NCBI RefSeq assembly: GCF_000764305.2
Contig: NW_025945890.1
Coordinates: 104,895-168,894, forward strand
Direction: 5' to 3'
DNA length: 64,000 bases
DNA from: Hyalella azteca
Lineage: Eukaryota > Arthropoda > Malacostraca > Amphipoda > Hyalellidae
Below, in pieces: positions 10,441 through 25,000 of the stretch (position 1 is the stretch's first letter; each line of letters starts with the position of its first letter). The notes beneath the pieces were generated by a model. The model searched no databases and was not told the origin of the DNA. It saw only the letters and a list, made by a program, of their open reading frames with translations. The position numbers were made by a program, and so were the translations under genes.

Positions 10441-13334
10441 TTGCGCCATGTCCAATGCAAGAGCATCCGCCGCTCGAGAATTCCTACGGGAAAACGTACG
10501 CAGTGTTGCGTATTTTGCTGTTGCAGAGTTTGCCCTCTGTAGATCTAAACCGTGATTATCGACAGAATCATTATCTTTTTATTGTGTAGTTGCGCATAAA
10601 AGCCATTGAAATATCGAAGAATGGGGTGCCTCGAGAAGGTGTATAAATAAGTTTTTGAGCGAGTTTGAAATTAATGTTATCATGAAGCTTCCTGTATTAA
10701 AGCTTTGTGCAATTTTAACTTCAGTTTAGAAAAACATGATTAATTTTAAATGCATAATTTGAATGCTTAGCTGACAAGTTTACGTACAAAATCACGACAA
10801 TCGAAGTTCAATCGAAACGAAATATGCAAAATGAGAGCGTATAATGCGATCATAGTTTTCGATTTTGTTTTGGATGTGGTCCAAGCAAAATATATAGTTA
10901 TTAAACGTTTTACATTACCTGTCAATATTAAATGCATTTGAAACTCGATAAAATCGACATGGCGGCGAATTTAAATGCCTCGCCGATGAAGATCTAAGGT
11001 TGTTCTGTAGGGTATATACATGGGACAAAGGGACCACTGCGGGCCAAAGGCCCATAGCAGGTTTCTCGCTGAGTATGACAGATATTGGTCCGTGTTCTCT
11101 ACCGCCCGTCGGCAGTTTCAATGGGATGAAGTGTACGGATTTACGTTTTGCTAAGAGTTTGCGTTATTAAGTTATTTGCGAATAACTGTTTTAGCCCAGA
11201 TAAGAGTTTTTTTTTGCTGCTAAATAAAACTATTTTCGATTACTGTCGCTGAAGCTTTTGAAATTACTGTGAATTATATTTTGAGGATAATATTTATAGG
11301 GATAATTTTGAGTTCAAGTTTAAACTATTAGTTTTTGAAGTAAAATGTTGACACGATATAAATTGAAATTATACCTAATGGGGCAACGGGCCCACGCGTG
11401 TCACGAGGCAAAGCGCCCATGGTAAAGTCTTGTGTTATACGCACAACATTAGATTTGTCTCAATGACCTTTCCAAAAGTATGACTAGCTTTTTGAATTAC
11501 AAATTACACTTCATATTGCATGATTTTTTGATTTGCCGCCTCAAGGCAGCAGGTTTGGTTTATAGTTTTGCGTATTTATTACCCCTTATCGAGTTATTGA
11601 CTCTTGCCTTGCCAAAAGTTGATTTCAGCCAACACCAATGAGCCAAAAGTTGATGAGTTTTTATGGTGTTGGCTGAAATCACGATTAAGTACGAATTCTC
11701 TGCACATAATATCTGCTTTATGGACGAAACTGGAACCAAGCTTTTTTCTAATCAACTAAATGTATTTTTTCTAGTCAAGGATACATTTTTCATGTCTAGG
11801 ACGAATTTTTTATCGCAAGGATATATTTTTTAAGTCAAGGATATATATTTTTATGTCAATGAAATATTTTTCTTCACGTCAGTGATTGACTTTTTAAGCC
11901 ATTAGTATATTTTTTCAAGTTTAGGATATGATTTTTTGAGTTGTTAATGAATGAATGCCATATTTTTTATTACATGTTTCTTATTTTTAACTGTAAAGCG
12001 TTGTTTTATCATTTTCGAACGAAAAATATGCAATCGTGGTAAGGGACCAAGGGTGGGCGCCTTGCCCCGAGCCCATGGGCCCATTGCCCCAGGGGTGAGC
12101 CAATGGGCCCATTTTAACACTGTTTACAAATAGTGTTTCATTAAAAATTGAATAACTCTATAGGAATCTAATTTACATCATACATTCCTCATTTGTTGTA
12201 CCTTTAAACAAAGCAAAGAACCACCTCGTATCAATTAAAATTTCATCAAAATTTTAGTTAAAAAAAGGGGGGGCCAGCTGCCCCATGTTACCCCTAATTT
12301 GTTTGAATAACACAAGTCCAAGCGAAAGCTTAAATATAATATTGCATGCTGTATAATTTTCAAATTTCTGATTTCAGGTCAATGCAAATAGGCGTTGCCA
12401 TTTTTAGAGTACTGTGCCCTCCTAATTATACAAAATAATAATCAAACTCTGTAAAATTTTAAATATAAGTACTTGAAAAACTTCAAGGAGGGCTTATTAT
12501 TAAAAAATATGCTCATTACTTCGTAAATGAGAAGTAAAAATAAGTATTAGTACAACACCATATAAATTAAACTATAACAATTAACAATCGAATATATATT
12601 AAAGAGGTGATAAATAAGGTGCATTATTGAACGTATAAGCTATGTTACAATGCACAATGGCGGAGTTGAAAGTCTTTTAAATTGGCTGCAACAATAATAA
12701 ATAAATTATTCAATGAATTAGAAAGCATTCAAAAGTCCGGAAAAATATTCTTGTCTTATCAACATGCCGGTAATTTGCATATGCATGAGATCTAAACAAT
12801 AACAATTATGTACGATCGCGTTGTCGCCGTAAATCTGAGTAACAAATTACCATGATATCTCGTATTATGTAACAGCAAGAACGCCGTTTTTTCCATTATT
12901 TCGTATAGTTCACGTACGTCGGTCTACGACTCGTTTACTTTAGTCCGTATTAGCGACGAAGGTCGAAGCTACAAGACTCTGTTTGCTCTGCTCAATCCTC
13001 GATCTCAATTTCGAGCGATGCGTGGCTGTGAAACGCGGCCTGATGGCGCTTTCTTTTGGCCTACTGCCGCGTCAATTTTGAATAATGGACATTAAATGCA
13101 AAGAGACAAGCTGTTCATGGCGAAGAAGTAGACGTTCAGATAGAAACAATCATCAACTTTATGACAATCACAATTTAGAAATGATGACCAGTGCGTGCCT
13201 TAATTGTACGTGCGATCGTTGTTGGGCGTGGGTCCCGGAAGACAAAGTCCGCCGCCGCGGCCTGTGGCGGAGTTTCCTAGAAATGCGACGCTCACGAGCC
13301 TCGTACCGGGAACTGCTGCCCACACCCTCTTCTC
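10441..13334. other. Intergenic DNA with a perfect hairpin
   Basis: No gene was recognised. Contains a perfect 17-bp inverted repeat (11621-11637 and 11664-11680, left arm GATTTCAGCCAACACCA, 26-nt loop). A GC-rich stretch near 12050-12110 is built from GCCCATGGGC-like palindromes. Confidence 0.5.
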
Positions 13335-13535
13335 TCCTCGCTACCCTCACTGCCCTTATCCTCGCTGCCCTCACTGCCCTTACCCTCGCTGCCCTCACTG
13401 CCCTTATCCTCGCTGCCCTCACTGCCCTTACCCTCGCTGCCCTCACTGCCCTTACCCTCGCTGCCCTCACTGCCCTTACCCTCGCTGCCCTTACCCTCGC
13501 TGCCCTCACTGCCCTTACCGTCGCTGCCATCACTG
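13335..13535. repeat. Minisatellite, 24-bp unit, strand-skewed
   Basis: About eight copies of CCCTCACTGCCCTTACCCTC followed by GCTG. The unit has almost no G on the plus strand and lacks stops in several frames, so it produces long spurious open frames (for example 13085-13642 plus and 13168-13593 minus). Confidence 0.93.
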
Positions 13536-15972
13536 ATATACCCGTCCGTAATATTATCACCCAAACTGCAGGCGAGGACATCAAAATACCCAAACGTAAA
13601 GCACTGATCCTGACTCCTCTTGCACGTGTTATCTTTCTCTAATTCATCAAATCTATTGTGTTATTATTTTTATTCTGGAGCCTATTCATCATCAATATTC
13701 ATCTTTTGCCCTGTCAGAGTTCTGCATTTACAGTTACCTAGCACGTATATGATAATATGATTAACTAATAATTTTAACAGCTATATTTAAACCGTATTGC
13801 TTTAGTTTTTTCCAGTAAACAATATGAAAATATTGTTATTATCTACTGTCATCCATGCTATAACGAATATTAAGTCTTAGCACAGTTTATTAACATTTAA
13901 ATATAACTTTCACAATTATGTATTATTATCAAAATCTCCTAAGGTTCTATTATTAGTGCATTACCAAGCATATCGTCTCACCATCAATATAAAAAAATTA
14001 CATCAATAACTCGTGTTATAATTTGAGTTAACATAATAATTTGAGTTAACAGGCAAGTTTCGTCAGGGATTCAAGACACAATGATCGTAAAAATACAACT
14101 AAATAAGGGTATATATGTTTGCTAACTTCTTAATAATATATCCGAATAACGAAACTGCAAAATAACTTGTTTACATCAAGTGCTTTGTGCTGCGGCGAAC
14201 ACTTTTCGGGATTCGTTGCGTTGCGAAGCTTCAAAATACTTCAGTGCTATTCAGTATCAATATTATAGAGGCTCATGTTATTATAGTTCAGTGTTATTCT
14301 ATGATATGACTGTAGTATTATAATATAAACACCTGTTATTATAGTTCAGAGTGAGGCTATAATTTATATGCAGCGATATTTTAGAGGCTTCTTATTTCCA
14401 TTGGTGTATAAATTATTAATTTCGAATTTACACTTATTTAATATCATTTTAACAAAATTATTTTATATTTATACATGTTAAATTGGGTCCATTATTTAGA
14501 ATAACCTTGGATATTTTTATTTACAGATTACTAATAAAATAATTGAGAAATGTTGGCGGTTGTATAAATATCCAAAGTTAACTTCAAGTTAAAATCAGTC
14601 TACTATGTCGATACTATTTCAAAATTACAATAGATATAAGAAACCATAAAAACGAAGTATTCTTACTGATATTTTTTATCATGTAGATGATATAAATCGA
14701 AATATTAGTTTATCTATTTGACTTTGTGCATCGCTAGTAACTCGAATGTTCCTGGCAGCGAATAAAAAGCATCCTTCTCAAGGTTCAACCTAAAGAGAAA
14801 TATCGCTTTTATGTACAATGACAATGAAAATAAATAAAATCAAATGCATAGGTTGAACCTATAACATGATACCCTATAGCAGGATGTGCTCATCTATATA
14901 TACATGGCGATGGCTTACCACTCTTTGTAAGCCGATTACTAAGGCGGATAATAGCTCCATATGAGACGACTTTTTACATCCCCTGAATATGTTTTATTGT
15001 TAGAGCTCGTTATCAGTTATGTAATCAGATTCTTCCTGACAAATAATCCGTTCTCGTGCTAATCTTCAGGAGAATCCTGGCTTGCATCAACAATGCTTGC
15101 GTTGAATACTGATCTTGTACCTATAGCAATATTTGTCTTACATTTAAATATTTACGGGACAGCCTTGCCATGGTACAACTCACTTCACAATGTTTGCTGT
15201 AATTTGCGCTCAAATTGTCTCATATTTAGTATTTTGAGCTGACGTTGTAGTAGAGTTTTTATATTTAGAGTAAAAATTAATTTGAAAGTCTGAGATCCCT
15301 AATTGTGTGACGAACCTCCATCTTTTATTACAGAAAGTATTTTAGTTCCAGCTGATGTAGTATATCAAAATCAAATTATGGAATTCGTTGATGACTGAAA
15401 TGCATAATTTTCCATAAGCGTTGTACGTGTACGTATAAAATTGATATATGATTTCCATAAAAGGTACCAAAAGTTTTCAAGCTAATCCACTGAAAATTGT
15501 CGGTGGATCAATATGAAAATTTACCGAACATAAAAACCCCGTAAATTAATTTGGTGTAGTTTCTTTGGCAATCGTTTTGCTCATTCTGTGTTTCCATGCC
15601 ATCAACAGAATGCGTGTGCTATTGAAAACTGAAAATGTTATGTTGCTTTAGGATCAAAAGTGATCGACGGTTTACACTAAACTTATTTCCCGTGTTCTTC
15701 ATTCAAAATACACTTCTTGGTGATGAAGTTATTATAAACAACATATGGGAATATTCCTTTTAATAATAATTTTCGGATTGAGTGATTTATTCCATGGATG
15801 ATTTTTTATACGAATGTTGAGACGAACATTGTGAACCAGACGCTTCCGCATCTGCCAAAGACTTCGTCAAACTCTGGAAGGAATTTTTTCACACGTACAT
15901 TACATATTTGTGTGCATTTTACGTCATTATCTTCAAAGTTTATTGTAGTTTTACGATTTGAGCGTTGGCTCT
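13536..15972. other. Intergenic DNA upstream of the GTPase gene
   Basis: AT-rich with no supported exon. The GTPase promoter is expected here, but no core promoter element could be singled out. Confidence 0.4.
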
Positions 15973-16084
15973 ATGTCGTCTCCCAAAGGAGGATCGTTAA
16001 CAGCGCTCACGAAGCTCAGCGGTCTGTACAGAGCGCGTCCTGTCAGGATGCTGGTACTGGGGCAGAGCGGCGTCGGAAAATCAG
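15973..16084 (+). CDS. GTPase exon 1 (start and P-loop)
   Basis: Encodes residues 1-37 plus one base: MSSPKGGSLTALTKLSGLYR, then ARPVRMLVLGQSGVGKS. It ends AAATCAG before the donor GTGACA (phase 1). The ATG at 15973 is preceded in frame by a stop at 15946-15948. That stop could be bypassed only if an acceptor at 15948 were used, which would add about eight codons from an upstream exon. The P-loop has Ser at the Ras Gly12 position. Confidence 0.85.
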
Positions 16085-19000
16085 GTGACAAATTAAAAAT
16101 TATTTCATTAGTTTCTATTAAGATTTGTGTCATCTTTAGGAATACTTTTGAGATAAACGTCACTTATTTAGGTAATTTTTATGTGTCATTATGGCTAATA
16201 AAGTTTATCATCCACTTGTTTCGCATCTGATTAAGGCAATCTATGTGATTAAGAATTCATCATTTCCTAGTTCTTATCTTTGCTAAATCACCATTGCTAT
16301 TGAATTGTCACATTCCATATTTTTGTATCAGTTGAATGTTATTTTTGCTTGCGAATGTTATGATCAGTTGTGTTCGCTTACTCTACAAGCTGTGAAGGTT
16401 GGAATGCTGGCTAACATCAAACTCCTGTCGAGAAAAATTCCTATCGTCGCGCAAAACTTTATTCTTCTCTTGGCTATTTATTATTTCTCTATTTATTGAT
16501 GGATTGAAAAAAAAATTTAACCCTTTTGCAAGCACTGCATTCATATTCTGTTTTCCAAATTTGAACTTTTCCAACTTCTTAGAAGGCAGCTGGCATATTT
16601 CACTTTAAAATACGCAATTAAATTTGATATTTCATTACATACAGTGCCCTATATTTGTCATGAAACTGTGACTACATTGAAATTAAGAAATGTAACATTG
16701 AAACTATGAAATGTTCTATGAAACATCGAACTATATAATGCATTGAAATTCAGCGAGATTCATCGCATTCATATATTATTAGTTGAACTGTTATTGTAAC
16801 TAACAACAACACGTCGATGGTTGTTGTTTACAGCGCTGGTTGTGAGGTACCTGACTCATGGTTGTTGTTTACAGCGCTGGTTGTGAGGTACCTGACTCAT
16901 GGTTGTTGTTTACAGCGCTGGTTGTGAGGTACCTGACTCATGGTTGTTGTTTACAGCGCTGGTTGTGAGGTACCTGACACGTCGCTTCATCGGTGAGTAC
17001 TCCGCTCATCAGGAGCACCTCTACCAACACACCGCAGACTTCGCGTCCTCGCAAGTCACGCTCGAAATACTGGATTCTGCTGGCGATGAAAAGGTAAGGG
17101 ATTAATTTGCATTTATGTCTATAAAGAAACGCTTATTGGCATTATTATGTATAGTAAATTGTATTTATGTCTATGAAGAAACGCTTATTGGCACTATTAT
17201 GTATGGTAAATTGCATTTATGTGTATGAAGAAACGCTTATTGGCATTATTATGTATGGTAAATTGTATTTATGTCTATAAAGAAACGTTTGTTCGGCATT
17301 ATTATGTATAGTAAATTGTATTTATGTCCAGAAAGAAACGCTGATTGGGCACTATTATGTATAGATTTTTTCCTAACAGCTTACACGCCAATCAGGTAAC
17401 TGCATGGGATAGTAAATTATATCTCCGTTGGTAAGCTTTATTTTCCACTACAAAATTTGGCCAGTTGATTCAATTTACCGACGTTAAAGGCAACTAAAGC
17501 TAAAAAGAAATATTAAACAAATATTTGAGTTACAAACTAAGAATATTTTGCTTTAGTCGATGTAATACTTCTTATATTTGATAAGAGCCGCTACAGCGTG
17601 AACATTTTGTGAGTTACAACATCCATTGTCATTTATTTTCGTGCCATCTATTAATTGTATATAAATTAATTAATGTAGAGGTAGTTATTGAAGTCAATTT
17701 GTTTAAATGCACATAACAAATTGCTCTAAATTGGAGCGTTTAACTTATTTACGAATTTGAAGGTTAAATCTTACCAGTTCACTGGAAATTCGACAACGGG
17801 TTATAGCCTCCTTGAACTCACAAAAGTTGTTACAAAATTTCAGCTCTTAATTTGCTGCAATTGGCACATGCCAACGTAATATATTAAAAGCCTTAATTGG
17901 CTGCAATTGGCGCATGCAAAGGTATTATTTTAAAAATCATCATTTGACATTCCCCCTCCCTTGCCCGAAAATCATGTGGCTCCCTCGCATTACCCGTTCA
18001 GTTTAGTGAGCCACAATATAGTCCTTCATACAACATTGTGAACATACCGTTTGAACATACCACGTATTTAAATCTATTGAAAAATTAAATACATTTTCAC
18101 CTAATTTTCATTTCAACCAAACCCTCAATCCATTTCACTCATACCCTCACCTCACTTCATCCACACCTTCATTGAGGAGATATTCCTCCCCTCCCCTCTC
18201 CCACACTCCGAGGGTAATCTACCCTCAGTTTGGGAAGCATTGCAGTAAACATAGCCGTGCCCTGCACCGCTTGCCCTCAACACCATTGGCGAGGCATTCA
18301 AGAACTCCTGAATGTGTTTATGCTCCTGACTCCTGACGGTATGCGATGTGAGAAACAGAGGCAGGCGCGCTGCAATAGGCTACATCTTCTCAGGGGCTGC
18401 ATTTCACTGCCTTGTACAAATCTTTTTATATAGCCTTCATTGGGATTTGTTCGCTGTGAGCAGCGACAAATTAATCAGAATTGGGATGAGTGCAGCGATT
18501 TTTTCATTGAGTGCAGTGATTTTTTATTGAAGGCAGTGATTTTTTTCATTGAGTGCAGTGATTTTTTATTGAGTGCAGTCATTTTTTATTGCGTGCAGTG
18601 ATTTTTTTCATTAAGCAGTGATTTTTTGTTGAATACTATGTATTTTTTTTATTGAGTCACTGATTTTTTATGAGTGAACTGATTTTTTTGTTGTATGAAA
18701 TGACTTTTTATTGAGTGCAGTGATTTTTTATTGAGTGCAGTTATTTTTTATTGTGTGCATTGATTTTTTATTGAGTGCAGTGATTTTTTCATGGAGTGCA
18801 GCGATTTTTTATTGAATGCAGTGACTTTTTATTAAGTGCAGCGATTTTTTCCACGTCTACACTTGCTTGTGATGCTGCTCGGTGTGAATATGCTGCTCGG
18901 TGTGAATAATATGTATTTTTAAGACACGTGTAAAATAAGTTTGATTTGCAATGCTAGATGTGAGTGTGCTATTTATCGAATCAAAAGTATATCGGAATTA

Positions 19001-22000
19001 CTTGCTTAAGTGATTGCATTGATTAGATTTATATTCAGTACAATTTGGAACACGTAAAATACGATGAAATCGAACTTTGCTTTTTCAGACAGTATTTAAT
19101 AGTTTAGGTTTGATTCCGCGAATCGTTAAAATGAGCCTTGAGGCCAATAGTATTTATAAGCGCCTTAAAAGCTGCAACTCTGTGCAAATGAACAGATCGT
19201 TAGTTTTGATCAGGTTTTAGCGCCAAAGAAAATATACGAAATTTCGGGTGGCAAAACTTCTTTACATACTGCGCAAAATAAAAAGAAATAAATGAATAAA
19301 TTGGGGGCATAAAATGGATGCAATGAATGCATGCTGTTCATTAATAAATGTATTCTCTTTATTAATGAATGCATGCTTTTCATTGATGAATGTGTGATTT
19401 CCATTGATGAATGAATGCTGTTCTTCGAAAGGTCAGGAATGTATGCATCATACATAACCTTCACGCTTGAACCTGCGCAGCGATCCCTGTGCAAACTGTT
19501 TAAAGAAGCCGTCCTAGCGTGGTCTACCGTCCTAGCGCTGCTATACGTAGTCTACCGTCCTAGCGCTGCTATACGTAGTCTACCGTCCTAGCGCTGCTAT
19601 ACGTAGTCTACCGTCCAGCTGCTATACGCAGTCAACCGTCCTAGCGCTGCTATAGGTAGTCTACCGTCCTAGCGCTGCTATAGGTAGTCTACCGTCCTAG
19701 CGCTGCTATACGTAGTCTACCGTCCTAGCGCTGCTATACGCAGTCTACCGTCCTAGCGCTGCTATACGTAGTCTACGCTCGGGGACATGAGTGTGACTTT
19801 TCCTTGAATTACAATGCAGTCTTCGCCTCTGTGTCGGTAATTCTAACCCAGTGTGACCGGGCCAAAAGACATATATATCAGAACTACATGCAGAAAGTGT
19901 GTCACTATTTGGTCGATCTGACCCATTAATTTCTTCTTCTGAGCGTATAGGCTGGTCAACCATCACTGAGAACTTCCGCACATAAGAAATATTTTGTATA
20001 TTCATCAAATATGATCACACTATATATTACCCATTGCAAGAGCAGAGAGCGAACACTGATCCGGCCCTTTACCTTGCTAAACTGTGTCAGGGTGACCCAC
20101 TCATGAGCATTCTTTGCGTGTTTCTAGGGACTATTTGAACTGTTGGCAGAAATGTAAAATCATTTTTCAATTTTTCTATTTATAGCTCTCGAAGTTCTAG
20201 CGATTTTTTAAGTTTTCCAAGAATCAACTAATGCAGCTATTGCTTTTCAGGGTTGTTTATGGTCACAGCATGTTACCGTACTGACCATGTTTAACACTGA
20301 TCATTAAAAATTTTAAGAGAACACTAATCCGGACTCTAGAAAAATCTATCGGAATATGAAAGAAGTTATAATAAAATTTTTGAGTGGAACGTCCTTGTTT
20401 CAATTGAAGAGTAAAATTATTATTATTACTTGCGTATTGCATTGTTTGGTGATGCACAATATATTTATGATATTGATACCTTTTCTCCTTCTTTGCCGTT
20501 ACCTATAATTGCATTAATTGTCTATAGAGCTATTCGTAACTGAAGGCCTGGTAACTAGAGTTGTCTCCAAAGGCTAACGGTTAATCTTTCGTATCAGGAT
20601 TAATATTGGGCGTATCTGGAGGCCAAGTAACGATAGTTACCAGAGATAAAAGGTTACTCGTTTGTGTTCGATTAACTTGAACGTATCTGGAGGCCAAGGG
20701 TAATGCGAGATACCTTCCGTAGACAAAGTGTTGAGCATTTTCGTATGACCAATTAGTACGCATTGTGATGATTGGGAACGAGTGTTACAGTTTGATCATA
20801 AAGCAGGCTATAATAACGCCAAGCTTGTAGCGCTACGCCGCTATCGCTCACTCCAGGCGCCGGGTGTTGGTTGGTCAACAGCTCCTATACTCTGAGCTCA
20901 AGTGTTCACATGAGGTCCTGAGTTATGAACTGAAATTGCCTTATTGAGCCCATAAGGCTTGTAAACATTTTAAGTTTAAGAGTAACATAAGAGTTTAAGA
21001 GTAACATTTAAGTTTAAGTTTAAGAGTAACATTTAAGTAAGCTTCACTTAATTTGGTCAGAATATTATATGCGCTCTGATGATTGACATAACAAAAACGA
21101 GAATTTTATGAGAGCTTGACGCGCTTGAAACGTTAGTTTCAATTTGTAAACAGTTATATAAGTAAAAACTTCTTTAATTACATTTGTTCTGGTTTAAATT
21201 CTCAATGTATGCATAGACCATAAAATAAATTATACTGTTCCTAGCTTATAATATTCTAAGAAATTTCTTTTGCGGGAATTATCGTTTTACTTTTATCTCT
21301 TATATATGAAGAAGTCATGCCACTTAAGAGCAGTACCAAGTATTGTGCAAGTCTCTATTTATCACGCGTTCTTGCAATTCAGGGGAAGAAAACCGAAATA
21401 AAAAAAGGCCGAATTCGGAAAAATTACCTGCAGTGCAAAAGAGCTGTGAATTTCATCAAAGCAAGTCAAGACAAGAAATTAAGATCAGTATCAAATTGAC
21501 CTCATATATTGAAAATTTGAAATTCATTACAATAACTGTAACTGAATCGTTAGAAGTAGTGGCAGTGGCAGAAACTGGCCGAGTAATTTGAAAAATAAAT
21601 AAAACTTTGCCGCTAAAGTTCTCATGTGCGGTGAGGATACATTCTACACGCATTCTACAGTGCTTACACTTGCCTACGCGTGCCTACACGCATTCTACAC
21701 TTGCTTACACTTGCCTACACGTGCCTACACGCATTCTACACGTGCTTACACTTGCCTACACTTGCCTACACGCATTCTACACGTGCCTACACGTATGTAT
21801 TATACACGTGCTTACACTTGCCTACACGTGCATACACGCATTCTACACGTGCCTACATGTGCGCACACGCATTCTACACGTGACTGGAGTCTCCTGCAAA
21901 ATTGAGACCGGGGAACCACAACAACAACAACACGTGACTACACACCTTCTACACGTGCCGATACGCATATATACCTAAGCACGTAAACTTTTTTCAGTTC

Positions 22001-25000
22001 TTTGCCTACCTACACGTACTAGTAGCCATGCATACCTTAGTATGCATACGAACCTAACACGCACACGTAGTTATATGCGTACCTACTACGTACCTACTAC
22101 GTACCTACTACGTACATACTACGTACCTACTACGTACCTACTACGTACCTACTACGTACCTACACATAAATACGTAATTGGACTGCTGTGAAGTACAGTA
22201 TCATTGGTGAAGGACTGAAGGTGTTGATCAAAAGGACAACTGCAACATACCTTATAACTTTATCTGATAATCTAAGACGCACAATTTTTATCTATAACAC
22301 TTCCATAAGAAAACGTAATTTTAACCTATGATATATCAATATCAGAAATATATAACATATAACACATCTATATGGAGAGATTCGGAATGCCTTTAGGAAG
22401 TAATTTGGGTTGATTTCTCTTCCCTATGTTTTACGCTTTTTAGCGCATTTTCTCATTTATGGGAAAAATGCACTATTGTGCTCGTCGTGTCCGTCCGTCC
22501 GTGACTTCACGTTTTCGTCGACGAGAAAATGCGCTCTCTGTCACTCACTGCAGTGAGCACTGAGTTATATTTTTACCGTTACTTCTTGACTTGGAACAAT
22601 CGGATACTCATTTTATCGCACTACCAGCATTTTAGCTGCCTCAGCCACGCATACGAATGATTTTTACACATTCATGGCCAAAGCTTATCTCTCATTTCAA
22701 ACATTAGCCACACTGGAAGCGATTTATACCTATGAGGAATTGAGAAATATCAGAAATTTTGTACCTTTAATCTTGACACGACGTACACTCATAAAAATAA
22801 ATGGGGAATATTGTCTAAATAGTAACACACTTCCTTACAGCAGAACGAGCTGCGAGTGGACGCTGCTATACCGCTTTGGCTGTCCAACATGAGTGAAAAT
22901 GACCCACATAAGGACTGAAAGTACATCACTATTCGGGGAAAGTGCTTCTTAATTCTCTGAATATTAATTAATTAAGTAAATCGTTGGTGGACTTCGAGCG
23001 CTGTTGGGTCAATTCGGAAACAAATAGAAGATATCAGGCAGGCATTCATTAAAATATTCCATTCATTGTGAAAATATGTACTATCAGTAGTGAAATAAAA
23101 ATGTTTTCATTGTAATCGAAATACAAGATGAAGGAGACATTCATTATTCGGTCTGTTTATATATAAATGATGATGAGTCGTTTTTGTTCAAAACAGTAAT
23201 TTTATTCAAATAACAGATGAATAAAAAGTTACTTGCATGATGAAAGTTCCCTGTAATAATTTGCTAAAAATTACAGATATTTTAATGAAACATAACTTTT
23301 TACAACACTTCTCTTTAACTTCACTTCTTGTCTGTTTGTCTGTCTGTCTGTCTGTTACAAATCTTGTAATCGAAATTTAATACATTTCTACTTATCCTAT
23401 CGATCTGAAATTTTGCACACTTGTGTAAAGTTAGAGACAATGCATGAATCAAATGTCAAAATAAAATATTTTGAAAATTAAAAAAAAAATTTCAAATTAA
23501 AAAAATTGAAAAAATAATTTTGTCAGCTCCAAATCTTATAACTGATATTTGACACACTTTTATCTGTTTAATTGATCTGAAATTTTGCACACTTGTGTGA
23601 AATCAGAGGCAATGCATGAATTAATTAACAGAATAAATAATTTTGAAAAAATTTATATATTAAAAAAATTATATATATTAAAATATTGAAAAGTTAATTT
23701 TTTTAATTTTTGGAAATTAGATGAGAAATTCATTGTACATCTCTAAGATTGAAGATACTGGATTCTTTGGAAGTGTTGTCTTTTAAAAGTAATTTTAAAC
23801 GCATATTATTATGATAGGCCAAGTCTTCGTGACTTCATGACTCGCCACTGAACTCTCGCCACTGAAAGTTAATTCTGTCACGAGCGGCAACAAGAGCAGC
23901 CTAAAATTAAGATTTTAATAATTAGTATCTATTAGAATAATTATTAATTTTTCAACGCGCTTATTTCCATTAACAACAGCGACCAAAATATTCACAGCTA
24001 GTGTCCTGTTATCTGCACTTTATGATTGCGTGTCGCACTCGCTAATTGCTTTATTTCGCCCTATTTTCATATTCACAACTAAACTCCTGTTATCTGCACT
24101 TCATGATTGCGATGTAGCACTCGCTAATTGCTTTATTTTGCCGTATTTTCGCCTAATTCGATAATTGCCATCTGGATTTCCTGTTTACAAGAATATTAAG
24201 TGGGTCTCCCATTAACTGGGTCAGCCCTCGGCTGCTCTAATCTCTTTGATGGTCGCCAGGCCTTCTGCATTGATTTGTTAATAAACTCAGAGTAAGCTGT
24301 CACGATTTAACTTAGGTGCTAGTTTCGCATTTCAAAGTTTCGTATTTCAAAATACATTAAGAGTAGATTGATTTGTTAATGCTCTCTGAAAAAATTGGCA
24401 CTTTCTTTTTGCATAGCTTTTATCATTCTTCAGTCTTTGAAAGTTCTTTATTATAGCATTTCGTGGATATTTCACAGTAAGCAATAATAATAGTAATAAT
24501 GTCAATAACTGTAATTTAATTATTTTAATTTTTGAAAACCGAGGTCCAAGTTTAAATGCTTATTTACTAAAATAGGCTTGTTTATTGATCTTTTATTCAC
24601 AGGAAGGATTTGAATCCTATAAAAGTATATTTCCATGATTAATTAATAACCGCATGATCAATTGCTGATGATCTTTATTAAAAGTGAATGTTTTTTTGAT
24701 AAGGGAATCATCACCGGCATAAATATCGCACGAACGGACTGGCGACGTTGTAAAATGAAAATTTAATCTACGGATTTTACACCAAATATTTAGATTACTT
24801 CTAGCGATGATAAATAAATTTTTCACAGCTGGCGATGTTTTAGATTGGCGAATTGTGGGTACAGCAAAATAGACCAATGAGGGAAAAATAATAAAAATAA
24901 AATTAAAATAACTTTTAATTTCAGGATGGAGACCGTCACGAAGCCAATATTCGGTGGGCGGACGTGTTCCTTCTCGTGTACTCGGTGACAGATCGATGCA

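Noticed and set aside
13085..13642. 185-codon open frame (plus) and 141-codon frame (minus)
   Set aside because: Both are carried by the 24-bp minisatellite, which lacks stops in several frames; repeated Ala-Leu-Thr and Ala-Arg-Val peptides are a by-product.
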